64,000 nucleotides of DNA, from positions 1-64,000 of the forward strand of contig JANDJE010000007.1 in the NCBI GenBank assembly GCA_024331095.1, in the 5' to 3' direction. Shown here one piece after another: positions 15,161 to 22,920 of this stretch. The notes below the pieces were generated by a model. It worked only from the letters and a program-made list of their open reading frames with translations. It had not been told where the DNA came from and ran no database searches. Positions within the stretch are counted from its first letter, which is position 1; each line of letters begins with the position of its first letter. Source of the DNA: Nitrospira sp. (GTDB lineage Bacteria > Nitrospirota > Nitrospiria > Nitrospirales > Nitrospiraceae). The translations under genes and the position numbers were made by a program.

Positions 15161-15913
15161 ATGCCATCCGTTCTCCTCACCAAACGCATTGAGTTCGCCG
15201 CCTCGCACCGCTACGCCAAGCCGGAGTGGGACGAGGCCAAGAACCGAGCCGTGTTCGGGGCCTGCTACACCCCCCCCGCCCACGGCCACAACTACCTGCT
15301 CGAAGTGACCGTGCGCGGCGAGATCGATCCCGTCACCGGCATGGTCGTCAACCTCTTCGACTTGAAGCGGGTACTCCTCGACGTGCTCGAAGAATTCGAC
15401 CACAAGAACCTCAATTTGGACATGCCCTATTTCAAGGATCGGATTCCCACCTCGGAAAACTTCACCCGATTGCTCTGGACGAAACTGGCGCCCCAACCGG
15501 ACATCGGGACCCTTCATGCCGTCCGTCTCTATGAAGATGAAGACCTCTATGCCGATGTTACCGAGGCAGGCGGGCTTGATCGGGCGTGGGTCACCAGGCG
15601 CTACACCTTCACGGCTCTTCGAGAGGACGATGAGGGCTACGCCTGGGATCTACACGTGACCGTGCACGGGCCGATCGATCCGGTCACCGGTATGGTCACC
15701 AATATCAGCGACCTGGACCGGCTGGTGCGAGAGCAGATCGTGCAGCCGTTCGAGAAGCAGGATCTCCGAAAGGTTTTGGGGGTGCCCTCGGTCAGCGGAT
15801 CGATGTTGGTCAAAACAATCTGGGACCGGCTCGCCGGTCGCCTTGCCGGTGGCGTCCTGACCAACGTCCGTCTCGACCAAACCCGCGACCTCTCTTTCAA
15901 CTACGCCGGGTGA
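15161..15913 (+). CDS. Tandem 6-pyruvoyl-tetrahydropterin synthase/QueD-like protein
   Basis: A 250-aa protein with two PTPS-fold copies. The N-terminal copy has the zinc ligands (ASHRY and HGHNY) and the catalytic Cys in FGACYTPPAHGHNY, plus GMVVNLFDLK and FDHKNLNLD. The C-terminal copy (about residues 130-250) repeats the strand TGMVTNISDLDRLV but lacks the His triad: AWVTRRYTF replaces the first ligand and YAWDLHVTVHG the HGH. QueD makes 6-carboxytetrahydropterin in queuosine synthesis, and the folate-related PTPS is an alternative. The second half is probably structural. Confidence 0.87.
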   Translation: MPSVLLTKRIEFAASHRYAKPEWDEAKNRAVFGACYTPPAHGHNYLLEVTVRGEIDPVTGMVVNLFDLKRVLLDVLEEFDHKNLNLDMPYFKDRIPTSENFTRLLWTKLAPQPDIGTLHAVRLYEDEDLYADVTEAGGLDRAWVTRRYTFTALREDDEGYAWDLHVTVHGPIDPVTGMVTNISDLDRLVREQIVQPFEKQDLRKVLGVPSVSGSMLVKTIWDRLAGRLAGGVLTNVRLDQTRDLSFNYAG

Positions 15914-16070
15914 CGGCGCGATCGGCTCGCGCCCTCTTGCCGCAGCCTTCCGTTCATGGAGCACCCCCGTTGTATTGAGGGTTCACATCGCCGCCGCGGC
16001 GTGATTTCTTAGCGAGAAACGGCTATTCTGTGTTCGCAACGAGTGCGCTTCGCAGCCTGACACGAAGCCG

Positions 16071-18956
16071 ATGAGCCTCACCCCGTACCACGCGAAATAC
16101 CTGGCGTGCGAACTGACGAGGCGCTGTGCTTCCGAGAGTGTGGAGAAGTTCGCCTCCGTACTCGCCGACGCGCAGGTTGATCTCAATCCCCACCAGGTGG
16201 AGGCGGCCCTGTTCGCCTTTCGGAGTCCCTTCTCGAAGGGGGCGATCCTCGCCGACGAAGTGGGCCTGGGCAAAACAATCGAAGCCGGTCTGCTTCTGGC
16301 CCAGAAATGGGCGGAGCGAAAGCGCCGGCTGCTGGTCATCCTTCCCGCCAACCTGCGGAAGCAGTGGAGCCAGGAGCTTGAGGATAAGTTTTATCTGCCC
16401 TCGGTGATTCTTGAGACCGCCCGTTTCAACGACATCATTCGCGCCGGCAACCTGAACCCGTTCCACCAGGATGCCGTCGTCCTCTGTTCCTACCAGTTTG
16501 CGCGCGCCAAAGAACCGTACCTTCGCCAAACCGCCTGGGACCTTGTCGTCATCGACGAGGCGCATCGCCTGCGGAACGTGTACAAGAGCTCCAGCAAAAT
16601 TGCGCTGGCGATCAAACAGGCGGTGGCGCCCTTTCCCAAAGTATTGCTCACCGCCACACCGCTTCAGAATTCGTTACTGGAACTCTATGGCTTAGTGAGC
16701 ATCATCGACGACTTCGCCTTCGGCGACCTCCAGAGTTACCGGAGCCGCTTCGCGCGTCTCGGCAACGACGCTGATTTCGCTGAGCTCAAGGCACGGCTCG
16801 CCCCGCTCTGCAAGCGCACGCTCAGACGGCAGGTGTCGGAGTATGTCAAGTACACGAACCGCCATGCTCTCGTGCAAGGATTCGTGCCCACCCCGGAGGA
16901 GCAGCGGCTGTACGACCTCGTCTCCAACTACCTTCAGCGGGATACACTCTACGCGCTGCCCGCGAGCCAGCGGCAGCTTGTGACACTGATTCTCCGCAAA
17001 CTCCTCGCCTCCTCGACCTACGCCATCTCCGGTACCCTCGATGGCATGGTGCAAAGGCTCCAGGCGGCGGCGGCAGCAGCGGAAGCCGTGGCAGCCCCAC
17101 CTGAGAATCTGCCGGAGGACTGGGAACAGCTCGACGAACTGGCTGACGAGTGGGGCGGAGACAACGACGGCGCGGCTCCCGTCGAAAAAGCACGGCTCAC
17201 CCCGGAGCAACTTACCGACCTCAAACGTGAAATGGAGGAGCTGCGCGAATTCCACCGCCTCGCCAAGTCCATCATCAAAAACTCGAAGGGCGAGGTGTTG
17301 CTGACGGCCCTGCGGCGAGGGTTCGCCGCCGCCGCCGAAGTCCAGGCCGCGCAGGGCAGCCCCATCCTCCAGCAGAAGGCCGTGATTTTCACCGAATCGC
17401 GCCGGACACAGGAGTACCTCTTCCGCCTCTTGGGACAGACCGAGTTTCGCGGCCGCGTCATGCTCTTCAACGGCATGAACAACGATCCGACCTCTCAGGC
17501 CATCTACCAACGCTGGCTGGCGAAACATGCGGGAACCGACCGGGTCAGCGGGTCGCCGAGCGCGGACATGCGCGCCGCCTTGGTGGAGCACTTCCGCGAT
17601 GAGGCGGCCATCTTGATCGCGACTGAGGCGGCTGCGGAGGGCATCAACCTCCAGTTCTGCAACCTGGTGGTGAATTATGACCTGCCGTGGAACCCACAGC
17701 GCATCGAGCAGCGGATCGGCCGCTGCCACCGGTATGGCCAGAAGTTCGACGTCGTGGTGGTGAACTTCCTCAACAAGACCAACGCGGCCGACCGGCGCGT
17801 CTACGAGCTGCTGGACCAGAAGTTCCGCCTGTTCAGCGGGGTCTTCGGCGCCAGCGACGAAGTGCTCGGCGCGATCGAGTCCGGCGTCGATTTCGAGAAG
17901 CGCATCGCCGCGATCTATCAGAAGTGCCGCAGTCCGGAGCAGATCCAGTTCGAGTTCGACCAGCTCCAGCGCGAGCTGGAGTCGCAAATCGCAGAAGGCC
18001 AGCGCGACGCGCGCGAGAAGCTTCTCGGCAACTTCGATCAGGAAGTGGTCGAGAAGGTACGCATCCAGAGCCAGGATGTGCTCGACCGCTTCAACGAGCG
18101 CCTCTGGCGACTCACCCGCTACCTCCTACGCGACCACGCGCGCTTCGAGGACGCGGACTTCAGCTTCATGCTCCACCGCAATCCCTTCGCCAGCGAAGCC
18201 ATCCATCCCGGTCCGTACCGCATGGGGAGGCGCACCGAGGACGCCAATACGTACCGCATCGGGCACCCGCTGGCGCAACGGGTGCTGGCCCTTGGCCGTG
18301 GCCTGGAGACGCCACCGGCGGAGGTCACCTTCCACTACCGCGACAGTGGCAAGAAGATCGCGATCCTCGAACGCCTCGTCGGCGCCGGCGGCTGGCTCGC
18401 CTGCACGCGTCTCACGGTGAGCGCGATGGAGACCGAGGATCATCTCTTCTTTGCAGGCGCAACCGACGCCGGTGAACCGCTGGACGATGCTCAGTGCCGC
18501 CGCCTGTTCGACCTGCCGGCCACGGTGGAGCGGTCATGCGTCATACCCGAGACCGTCGCCGCAACGCTGGCCGAGGCCCATGCATCCCGCGAGCGTCAAC
18601 TCCTCCAGGACCTCACCACCCGCAATGGCTGCTGGTTCGATCTGGAAATGGATAAGCTCGACCGCTGGGCCGAGGATCGACGCGCCTCCCTCAAGGCGAC
18701 GCTGAATGAGCCGGACGAGGCGCTCAAGGCGGCGAAGAAAGCCGCGCGCCTTGCCACGACGCTGCCGGAGAAGCTGGAGCGCCAGCGCGAAGCGCGGGGG
18801 ATCGAGGGGAAGCGTGACGAAGCCTGGCGCGCCTTCGACCAGGCGAGCCGCGAGATCGACCGGCAAAAAGACGCGCTGCTGGATGAGATCAGCCGGAGGC
18901 TCGAACAGAAGCTGGAACAGGAACCGCTCTTTACGTTGCGATGGACGCTGTCGTGA
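16071..18956 (+). CDS. SNF2-family helicase of a restriction/defence locus
   Basis: A 961-aa SNF2/HepA-like ATPase. The helicase N-terminal domain has Walker A ADEVGLGKTIEAG (about residues 60-72), DEAH box VIDEAHRLRN (about 160) and LLTATPLQN (about 200). The helicase C domain has VIFTESRRTQEYL (about 440) and QRIGRCHRYGQ (about 548). The C-terminal 350 residues are rich in charged helices and end LFTLRWTLS. It begins the island with DUF4143 ATPase, mod and res on the same strand. Such helicases accompany type III and DISARM-like systems; motor or sensing activity is inferred. Confidence 0.88.
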   Translation: MSLTPYHAKYLACELTRRCASESVEKFASVLADAQVDLNPHQVEAALFAFRSPFSKGAILADEVGLGKTIEAGLLLAQKWAERKRRLLVILPANLRKQWSQELEDKFYLPSVILETARFNDIIRAGNLNPFHQDAVVLCSYQFARAKEPYLRQTAWDLVVIDEAHRLRNVYKSSSKIALAIKQAVAPFPKVLLTATPLQNSLLELYGLVSIIDDFAFGDLQSYRSRFARLGNDADFAELKARLAPLCKRTLRRQVSEYVKYTNRHALVQGFVPTPEEQRLYDLVSNYLQRDTLYALPASQRQLVTLILRKLLASSTYAISGTLDGMVQRLQAAAAAAEAVAAPPENLPEDWEQLDELADEWGGDNDGAAPVEKARLTPEQLTDLKREMEELREFHRLAKSIIKNSKGEVLLTALRRGFAAAAEVQAAQGSPILQQKAVIFTESRRTQEYLFRLLGQTEFRGRVMLFNGMNNDPTSQAIYQRWLAKHAGTDRVSGSPSADMRAALVEHFRDEAAILIATEAAAEGINLQFCNLVVNYDLPWNPQRIEQRIGRCHRYGQKFDVVVVNFLNKTNAADRRVYELLDQKFRLFSGVFGASDEVLGAIESGVDFEKRIAAIYQKCRSPEQIQFEFDQLQRELESQIAEGQRDAREKLLGNFDQEVVEKVRIQSQDVLDRFNERLWRLTRYLLRDHARFEDADFSFMLHRNPFASEAIHPGPYRMGRRTEDANTYRIGHPLAQRVLALGRGLETPPAEVTFHYRDSGKKIAILERLVGAGGWLACTRLTVSAMETEDHLFFAGATDAGEPLDDAQCRRLFDLPATVERSCVIPETVAATLAEAHASRERQLLQDLTTRNGCWFDLEMDKLDRWAEDRRASLKATLNEPDEALKAAKKAARLATTLPEKLERQREARGIEGKRDEAWRAFDQASREIDRQKDALLDEISRRLEQKLEQEPLFTLRWTLS

Positions 18957-19026
18957 CCGTGGCGGACTCGGAAGCCGGCGACGTCTGAGTACTTCAGGGT
19001 CGATTTGTCGATGGACGTGTCCCATT

Positions 19027-19040
19027 GACCAAATCTGGTC
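19027..19040. promoter_or_regulatory. 14-bp palindrome GACCA-N4-TGGTC
   Basis: GACCAAATCTGGTC has perfect 5-bp arms around a 4-bp centre. It lies 92 bp upstream of the DUF4143 ATPase gene and just before the 23-bp repeats. Its size suits a dimeric repressor site, but no binding protein can be named. The rest of 18957-19131 holds no gene. Confidence 0.4.
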
Positions 19041-19052
19041 TGTGAGATGTCG

Positions 19053-19130
19053 ATTGGCCGATCCAAAAGGTTTCAATCAGCCGACCCATAACCTTGCAAT
19101 TGGCCGACCCATAAGGTTACGATCAGCCGG
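19053..19130 (+). repeat. 23-bp direct repeats, about 3.4 copies
   Basis: Units at 19053-19075, 19076-19098 and 19099-19121, then a 9-bp partial copy to 19130, share the pattern AT(TGG or CAG)CCGA(C/T)CCA(T/A)AA. Units 1 and 3 begin ATTGG, units 2 and 4 begin ATCAG. The array ends one base before the ATG of the DUF4143 ATPase, so it occupies the place of promoter and ribosome-binding site. It is too short and lacks unique spacers, so it is not a CRISPR array. Confidence 0.75.
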
Positions 19131-19131
19131 C

Positions 19132-20379
19132 ATGACGGCGTCGATCTTTTATCCCCGCTTTGCCGAATCCCGCCTCATTGAAGCGTTGACGGATACACCG
19201 GTCGTCTTAATCCATGGGCCGCGTCAGTGCGGCAAAACGACGCTCGCACGGCGGGTCGGCGAAACGAGAGGGTACAGTTACTTCAGTTTCGACGACGCGG
19301 TCACCTTAGCGGCGGCTCATGCCGATCCGACCGGCTTTGTCGACGATCTGCCGGAACGAGCCATCCTGGACGAGATCCAGCATGCGCCGGCGCTCTTCGC
19401 CGCCATCAAGGCGGCCGTGGACCGCCGCCGTGTGCCGGGGCGCTTCATCCTCACCGGCTCGGCCAACGTGTTGCTCCTGCCCAAGCTTGCCGACTCCCTG
19501 GCCGGACGCATGGAGATCGTGCGGCTGCATCCTCTGGCGCAATGCGAGCTTGCCGGACGGGCGGGACGCTTGCTCGACCGAATCTTTGCGGGACACGTGA
19601 CGGCGAAACCCCAAGATCGTCTGGGGACTGGCTTGGCCCAACGAGTGGTCGCCGGCGGCTACCCGGCCGCGCTGGCCCGAGCGACACCGCGCCGTCTGAC
19701 GTCTTGGTATCGCGACTACATCGAGTCTCTCGTGCAGCGCGACGTGCGAGACCTCGCGCGGATCGGCGCGCTCGACGTCCTGCCGCGTCTCCTCGCTCTG
19801 GCGGCGAGTCAGACGGCGCGGCTGCTGAACTTCAGCGACTTGGCAAGCCCCTTCCAGATAAGCCGTCCGACCATCCGCGACTACGTCACGCTGCTTGAGC
19901 GGGTGTTCTTGCTGGAGTCGCTGCCGCCATGGCATAGCAACCGGCTGAGCCGGCTGATCAAAACGCCGAAGCTCCATCTCGGCGACACCGGCGTGGCCTG
20001 CGCGCTGTTGGGGCTCGACGCCGAGGCGCTCGCGCGAGACCGCACGACGTTCGGACAACTGTTGGAGACATTCGTCTATCAAGAACTGCGCCGACAGGCG
20101 AGCTGGCACGACGCATCGATCGCGTTTTATCACTTCCGCGATAAAGACGGCGCCGAAGTGGACATCGTGCTGGAGCGTGGCGCACGAGAGCTCGCAGGGA
20201 TTGAAGTGAAAGCCGGGGCCACCGTGACCACTGCGGACTTCAGGGGGCTGCGCAAACTGAAGGAGGCGGCCGGGGCCAGGTTTACGGCGGGGGTGGTGCT
20301 CTACGACGGTACGGCCAGCGCCGGTTTCGGCGACGGGTTCTATGCCGTGCCGATTCGGCTGCTGTGGGAGATGGCATGA
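19132..20379 (+). CDS. ATP-binding protein with DUF4143 domain
   Basis: A 415-aa AAA-type ATPase. Walker A is HGPRQCGKTTLARR (about residues 27-40), Walker B RAILDEIQHA (about 77), and sensor FILTGSAN (about 105). The C-terminal DUF4143 region contains GAEVDIVLE and GIEVKAG, a D-x(n)-E-x-K arrangement like PD-(D/E)xK nucleases. The start at ATG 19132 directly abuts a repeat array and has no Shine-Dalgarno sequence. The family is widespread and often mobile, with unclear function. Here it is inserted between SNF2 and mod, possibly as an independent passenger. Confidence 0.9.
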   Translation: MTASIFYPRFAESRLIEALTDTPVVLIHGPRQCGKTTLARRVGETRGYSYFSFDDAVTLAAAHADPTGFVDDLPERAILDEIQHAPALFAAIKAAVDRRRVPGRFILTGSANVLLLPKLADSLAGRMEIVRLHPLAQCELAGRAGRLLDRIFAGHVTAKPQDRLGTGLAQRVVAGGYPAALARATPRRLTSWYRDYIESLVQRDVRDLARIGALDVLPRLLALAASQTARLLNFSDLASPFQISRPTIRDYVTLLERVFLLESLPPWHSNRLSRLIKTPKLHLGDTGVACALLGLDAEALARDRTTFGQLLETFVYQELRRQASWHDASIAFYHFRDKDGAEVDIVLERGARELAGIEVKAGATVTTADFRGLRKLKEAAGARFTAGVVLYDGTASAGFGDGFYAVPIRLLWEMA

Positions 20380-20416
20380 GCGTGGCGTGTCGATCGGGAC
20401 TCATGGAAGGGCGACG

Positions 20417-22465
20417 ATGATGAAGGACGAACCAGACAAGCTCGATCTCCGTTCACATAATATCGCCGAAGACAAGCGGCAGGAACTGCTGCGGCTCTTC
20501 CCGGAAATCCGCACGGAAGGCGGCAAGCTCGACTTTGAGCGGTTGAAGCTCGCGCTAGGCGAAACGGTGGACGTGGGCAAAGAACGCTACGGCATGACCT
20601 GGCCGGGCAAGGCCGACTGTTTCAAGACCATCCAGATGCCGAGCCTCGCGACGCTGCGGCCCTGTCCGGAAGAGAGCGTCAACTTCGACACCACCGAGCA
20701 CCTCATCATCGAGGGCGACAATCTGGAAGTACTCAAGCTCCTGCAGAAGTCCTACTTGGGCAAGATCAAGATGATCTACATCGATCCGCCCTACAACACC
20801 GGGAAGGACTTCATTTACCCAGACAATTTCAGCGAATCCTTGCAGACCTATCTGGAATATACCGGACAGGTGGATGCCGAGGGGCGCAAGTTCGGCACGA
20901 ACACCGAGGCCGACGGCCGATTCCATTCGAAGTGGCTGAACATGATGTACCCGCGGCTCTATCTGGCGCGGAATCTGCTGCGGCAGGATGGGGTGATCTT
21001 CATCAGTATCGACGACAAAGAACTGCATAACCTGCGCCGACTTTGCGATGAAGTCTTTGGGGAAGAAAACTTTGTTGCCGTGCTAGTGTGGGATCGAAAC
21101 CGAAAGAACGACGCCAAGTATTTTTCGGTTGGCCATGAATATATGGTTGTCTATTTCAAGAACGAGACCTTTCTTTTCGAACAGGAAGTCATATTCAGAG
21201 GCGAAAAAGAAGGCGTCGCTGAGGTCAAGCGGGAGTTCGAGAGGTTAAGAGCAGCTACGAACTCTGATTGGAATGCAGTTCGAGAGGGTTTACTGGAATT
21301 CTATTCCAAGATTCTGCCAGATGACCCGCGTAGGCCGTTAACGCGATTTACAAAAGTTGATGAACAAGGGCCTTACAGAGACGATGGGAATATTAATTGG
21401 CCAGGCGGCGATGGACCTAGATATGAGGTGCTACATCCGAAATCAAAGAGACCTTGCAAGTTGCCAACAAGTGGCTGGCGCTATTCCACGCCAGAGAGAT
21501 TCTGGGAAGAGGTAAAGAAGGGGCGGATTGTGTTTGGGCCAGACGAAACCACAGTTCCTCGTGTACGCACCAACTTATTTGAGAATAGCGATCAAGTAAT
21601 GGTAAGCGTGCACTACAGTTACGCACAAACGTCGGCTAATCAATTTAACGCTCTTTTTGATGGCAAGCGCATTTTCGACAATCCAAAGCCAACAGACGAC
21701 TTGAAGCGCTTAGTCGCGTACGTCACTAGTCCAGACGATATCATTCTTGATTTCTTTGCGGGCTCAGGCACAACTGGGCATGCCGTCCTTGATCTGAACA
21801 AACAAGACGGCGGCACCCGCAAGTTTATCCTCGTCCAGCTTCCCGAGCCGACGGAGCACAAGGACTACCCCACCATCGCCGACATCTGCAAGGAGCGTGT
21901 CCGCCGCGTGATCAAGAAGCTCAACGACGCAGAGGCGCAGGCGTCGCCGCAGTTGGCCCTCACCCCTGCCCCTCTCCCAGGGGGAGAGGGGAGAAAGCAG
22001 GATCGGGGCTTCCGCGTCTTCAAGTTGGCCGAATCCAACTTCACGCCGTGGGAGGCCGAAGCGCCCAAAGATGCCGAGTCGCTGGCGAAGCAGCTTGACT
22101 TGCACGTGGATCACATCCGCGAGGGGCGAACCGAGCAGGACCTTCTCTATGAAATCCTGCTCAAGAGCGGGTTTCCGCTCACCACGCCGGTCCAGAAGCT
22201 GATGCTTCCCCCTCACCCTAGCCCTCTCCCGCAAGGGGAGAGGGAACGTCATGCTTCGGCGAAGACTGTGTACAGCGTGGCGGGTGGCGCGCTTCTCATC
22301 TGCCTCGAACGCGAACTGACGCTGGAATTGATCCGCGCCATGGCAGAGAAGAAACCTGAGCGGGTGGTGTGCCTGGACGCAGGCTTCGCTGGCAACGATC
22401 AACTCAAAGCCAACGCCGTGCAACTCTTCAAGACCAAAGGCGTGACGAGTTTTAAGACAGTGTGA
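20417..22465 (+). CDS. mod: Type III DNA methyltransferase (Mod), N6-adenine
   Basis: A 682-aa beta-class N6-adenine methyltransferase. Motif IV is YIDPPYNTGKDF (about residue 121) and motif I is DFFAGSGTTGHAV (about 444). The intervening target-recognition region (about residues 215-440) is visibly AT-richer: line 21121-21180 counts 22 G/C of 60 against 37 of 60 at 20521-20580. Two palindromic repeats are inserted in frame (21957-21991 and 22210-22244), giving LTPAPLPGGEG and PHPSPLPQGERE. It methylates and sets specificity for the res subunit downstream. Start ATG 20417 or 20420; the upstream frame from 20342 overlaps the ATPase gene. Confidence 0.93.
   Translation: MMKDEPDKLDLRSHNIAEDKRQELLRLFPEIRTEGGKLDFERLKLALGETVDVGKERYGMTWPGKADCFKTIQMPSLATLRPCPEESVNFDTTEHLIIEGDNLEVLKLLQKSYLGKIKMIYIDPPYNTGKDFIYPDNFSESLQTYLEYTGQVDAEGRKFGTNTEADGRFHSKWLNMMYPRLYLARNLLRQDGVIFISIDDKELHNLRRLCDEVFGEENFVAVLVWDRNRKNDAKYFSVGHEYMVVYFKNETFLFEQEVIFRGEKEGVAEVKREFERLRAATNSDWNAVREGLLEFYSKILPDDPRRPLTRFTKVDEQGPYRDDGNINWPGGDGPRYEVLHPKSKRPCKLPTSGWRYSTPERFWEEVKKGRIVFGPDETTVPRVRTNLFENSDQVMVSVHYSYAQTSANQFNALFDGKRIFDNPKPTDDLKRLVAYVTSPDDIILDFFAGSGTTGHAVLDLNKQDGGTRKFILVQLPEPTEHKDYPTIADICKERVRRVIKKLNDAEAQASPQLALTPAPLPGGEGRKQDRGFRVFKLAESNFTPWEAEAPKDAESLAKQLDLHVDHIREGRTEQDLLYEILLKSGFPLTTPVQKLMLPPHPSPLPQGERERHASAKTVYSVAGGALLICLERELTLELIRAMAEKKPERVVCLDAGFAGNDQLKANAVQLFKTKGVTSFKTV
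21957..21991 (+). repeat. Dispersed palindromic repeat inside mod, copy 1
   Basis: The element starts CCCTCACCCC and contains a hairpin: CCCCTCTCCC (21969-21978), a 3-nt loop, and GGGAGAGGGG (21982-21991). It lies within the methyltransferase reading frame, read as LTPAPLPGGEG, without disrupting it. It shares the CCCTCACCC head and hairpin core with the copy at 22210. Confidence 0.85.
22210..22244 (+). repeat. Dispersed palindromic repeat inside mod, copy 2
   Basis: CCCTCACCC is followed by a hairpin CCCTCTCCC (22222-22230), loop GCAAG, and GGGAGAGGG (22236-22244). It is in the same orientation as copy 1 and again in frame (PHPSPLPQGERE). Repeats of this CCCTCTCCC...GGGAGAGGG type are known as dispersed intergenic palindromes in many bacteria; two inside one gene is notable. 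Confidence 0.85.
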
Positions 22466-22502
22466 AGTGCTCAGTGTTCAGTTTGAAGTATTCAGTGTTC
22501 AG
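22463..22502 (+). repeat. Left flanking repeats of the four-helix-bundle cassette
   Basis: Two 19-bp direct copies of TGAAGTNNTCAGTGTTCAG (22463-22481 and 22484-22502). The first copy begins with the TGA stop codon of mod. Their reverse complement recurs on the right side of the cassette. Confidence 0.8.
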
Positions 22503-22515
22503 CGAAAGATGGGGT

Positions 22516-22869
22516 ATGGCGTATCGGTCGTTTGAGGAACTGGAGGTGTGGAAGCGGGCGTGTCGGTTGGCCGTGCAAGTCTATGAGGCGCTGCGAGAGA
22601 GCCGCGACTTCGCCTTGCGTGACCAGATGCAGCGGGCGGCGATTTCAATTCCGTCGAACATCGCGGAAGGGGCCGAACGGGGCAGCAAGGACTTCGGCAG
22701 GTTCCTGCGCGTCGCACGGGGTTTGGCTGCCGAACTCCGCACGCAGTGCTACATCGCCGCAAAAGTCGGTTTGCTCACTCCTGACCAGATGGACCGCTTT
22801 GTGGCCGAACTCAAAGAACTGTCAAAAATGCTCACCGGCCTGGCGCGTTCCCTAAACACTGAACACTGA
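22516..22869 (+). CDS. Four-helix bundle protein (S23 / 23S rRNA IVS type)
   Basis: A 117-aa all-helical protein beginning MAYRSFEELEVWKRACRLA, with RAAISIPSNIAEGAERGS in the middle. These two blocks define the four-helix bundle family first seen encoded in 23S rRNA intervening sequences (TIGR02436-like). ATG 22516 is preferred over the longer frame that reads through the flanking repeat. Its stop lies in the right repeat. It sits between mod and res and has no known role in restriction; insertion as a repeat-bounded cassette is inferred. Confidence 0.92.
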   Translation: MAYRSFEELEVWKRACRLAVQVYEALRESRDFALRDQMQRAAISIPSNIAEGAERGSKDFGRFLRVARGLAAELRTQCYIAAKVGLLTPDQMDRFVAELKELSKMLTGLARSLNTEH

Positions 22870-22915
22870 GAACTGTAAACTGTAAACTGAACACTGAACA
22901 CTGCACACTTCAAAC
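22855..22915 (+). repeat. Right flanking repeats of the four-helix-bundle cassette
   Basis: A tract of AACACTGA and AACTGTA units containing the end of the four-helix-bundle gene. The segment CTGAACACTG followed by CACACTTCA is close to the reverse complement of the left copies, making the cassette bounded by imperfect inverted repeats. It ends 5 bp before the res start. Confidence 0.8.
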
Positions 22916-22920
22916 TCACA

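Noticed and set aside
16692..17987. 431-aa minus-strand frame within the SNF2 gene
   Set aside because: The plus strand carries clear helicase motifs across the same interval; the minus frame shows none.
19053..19130. Possible CRISPR array
   Set aside because: Units are directly adjacent with no unique spacers, only about 3.4 copies exist, and no cas genes are present in the window.
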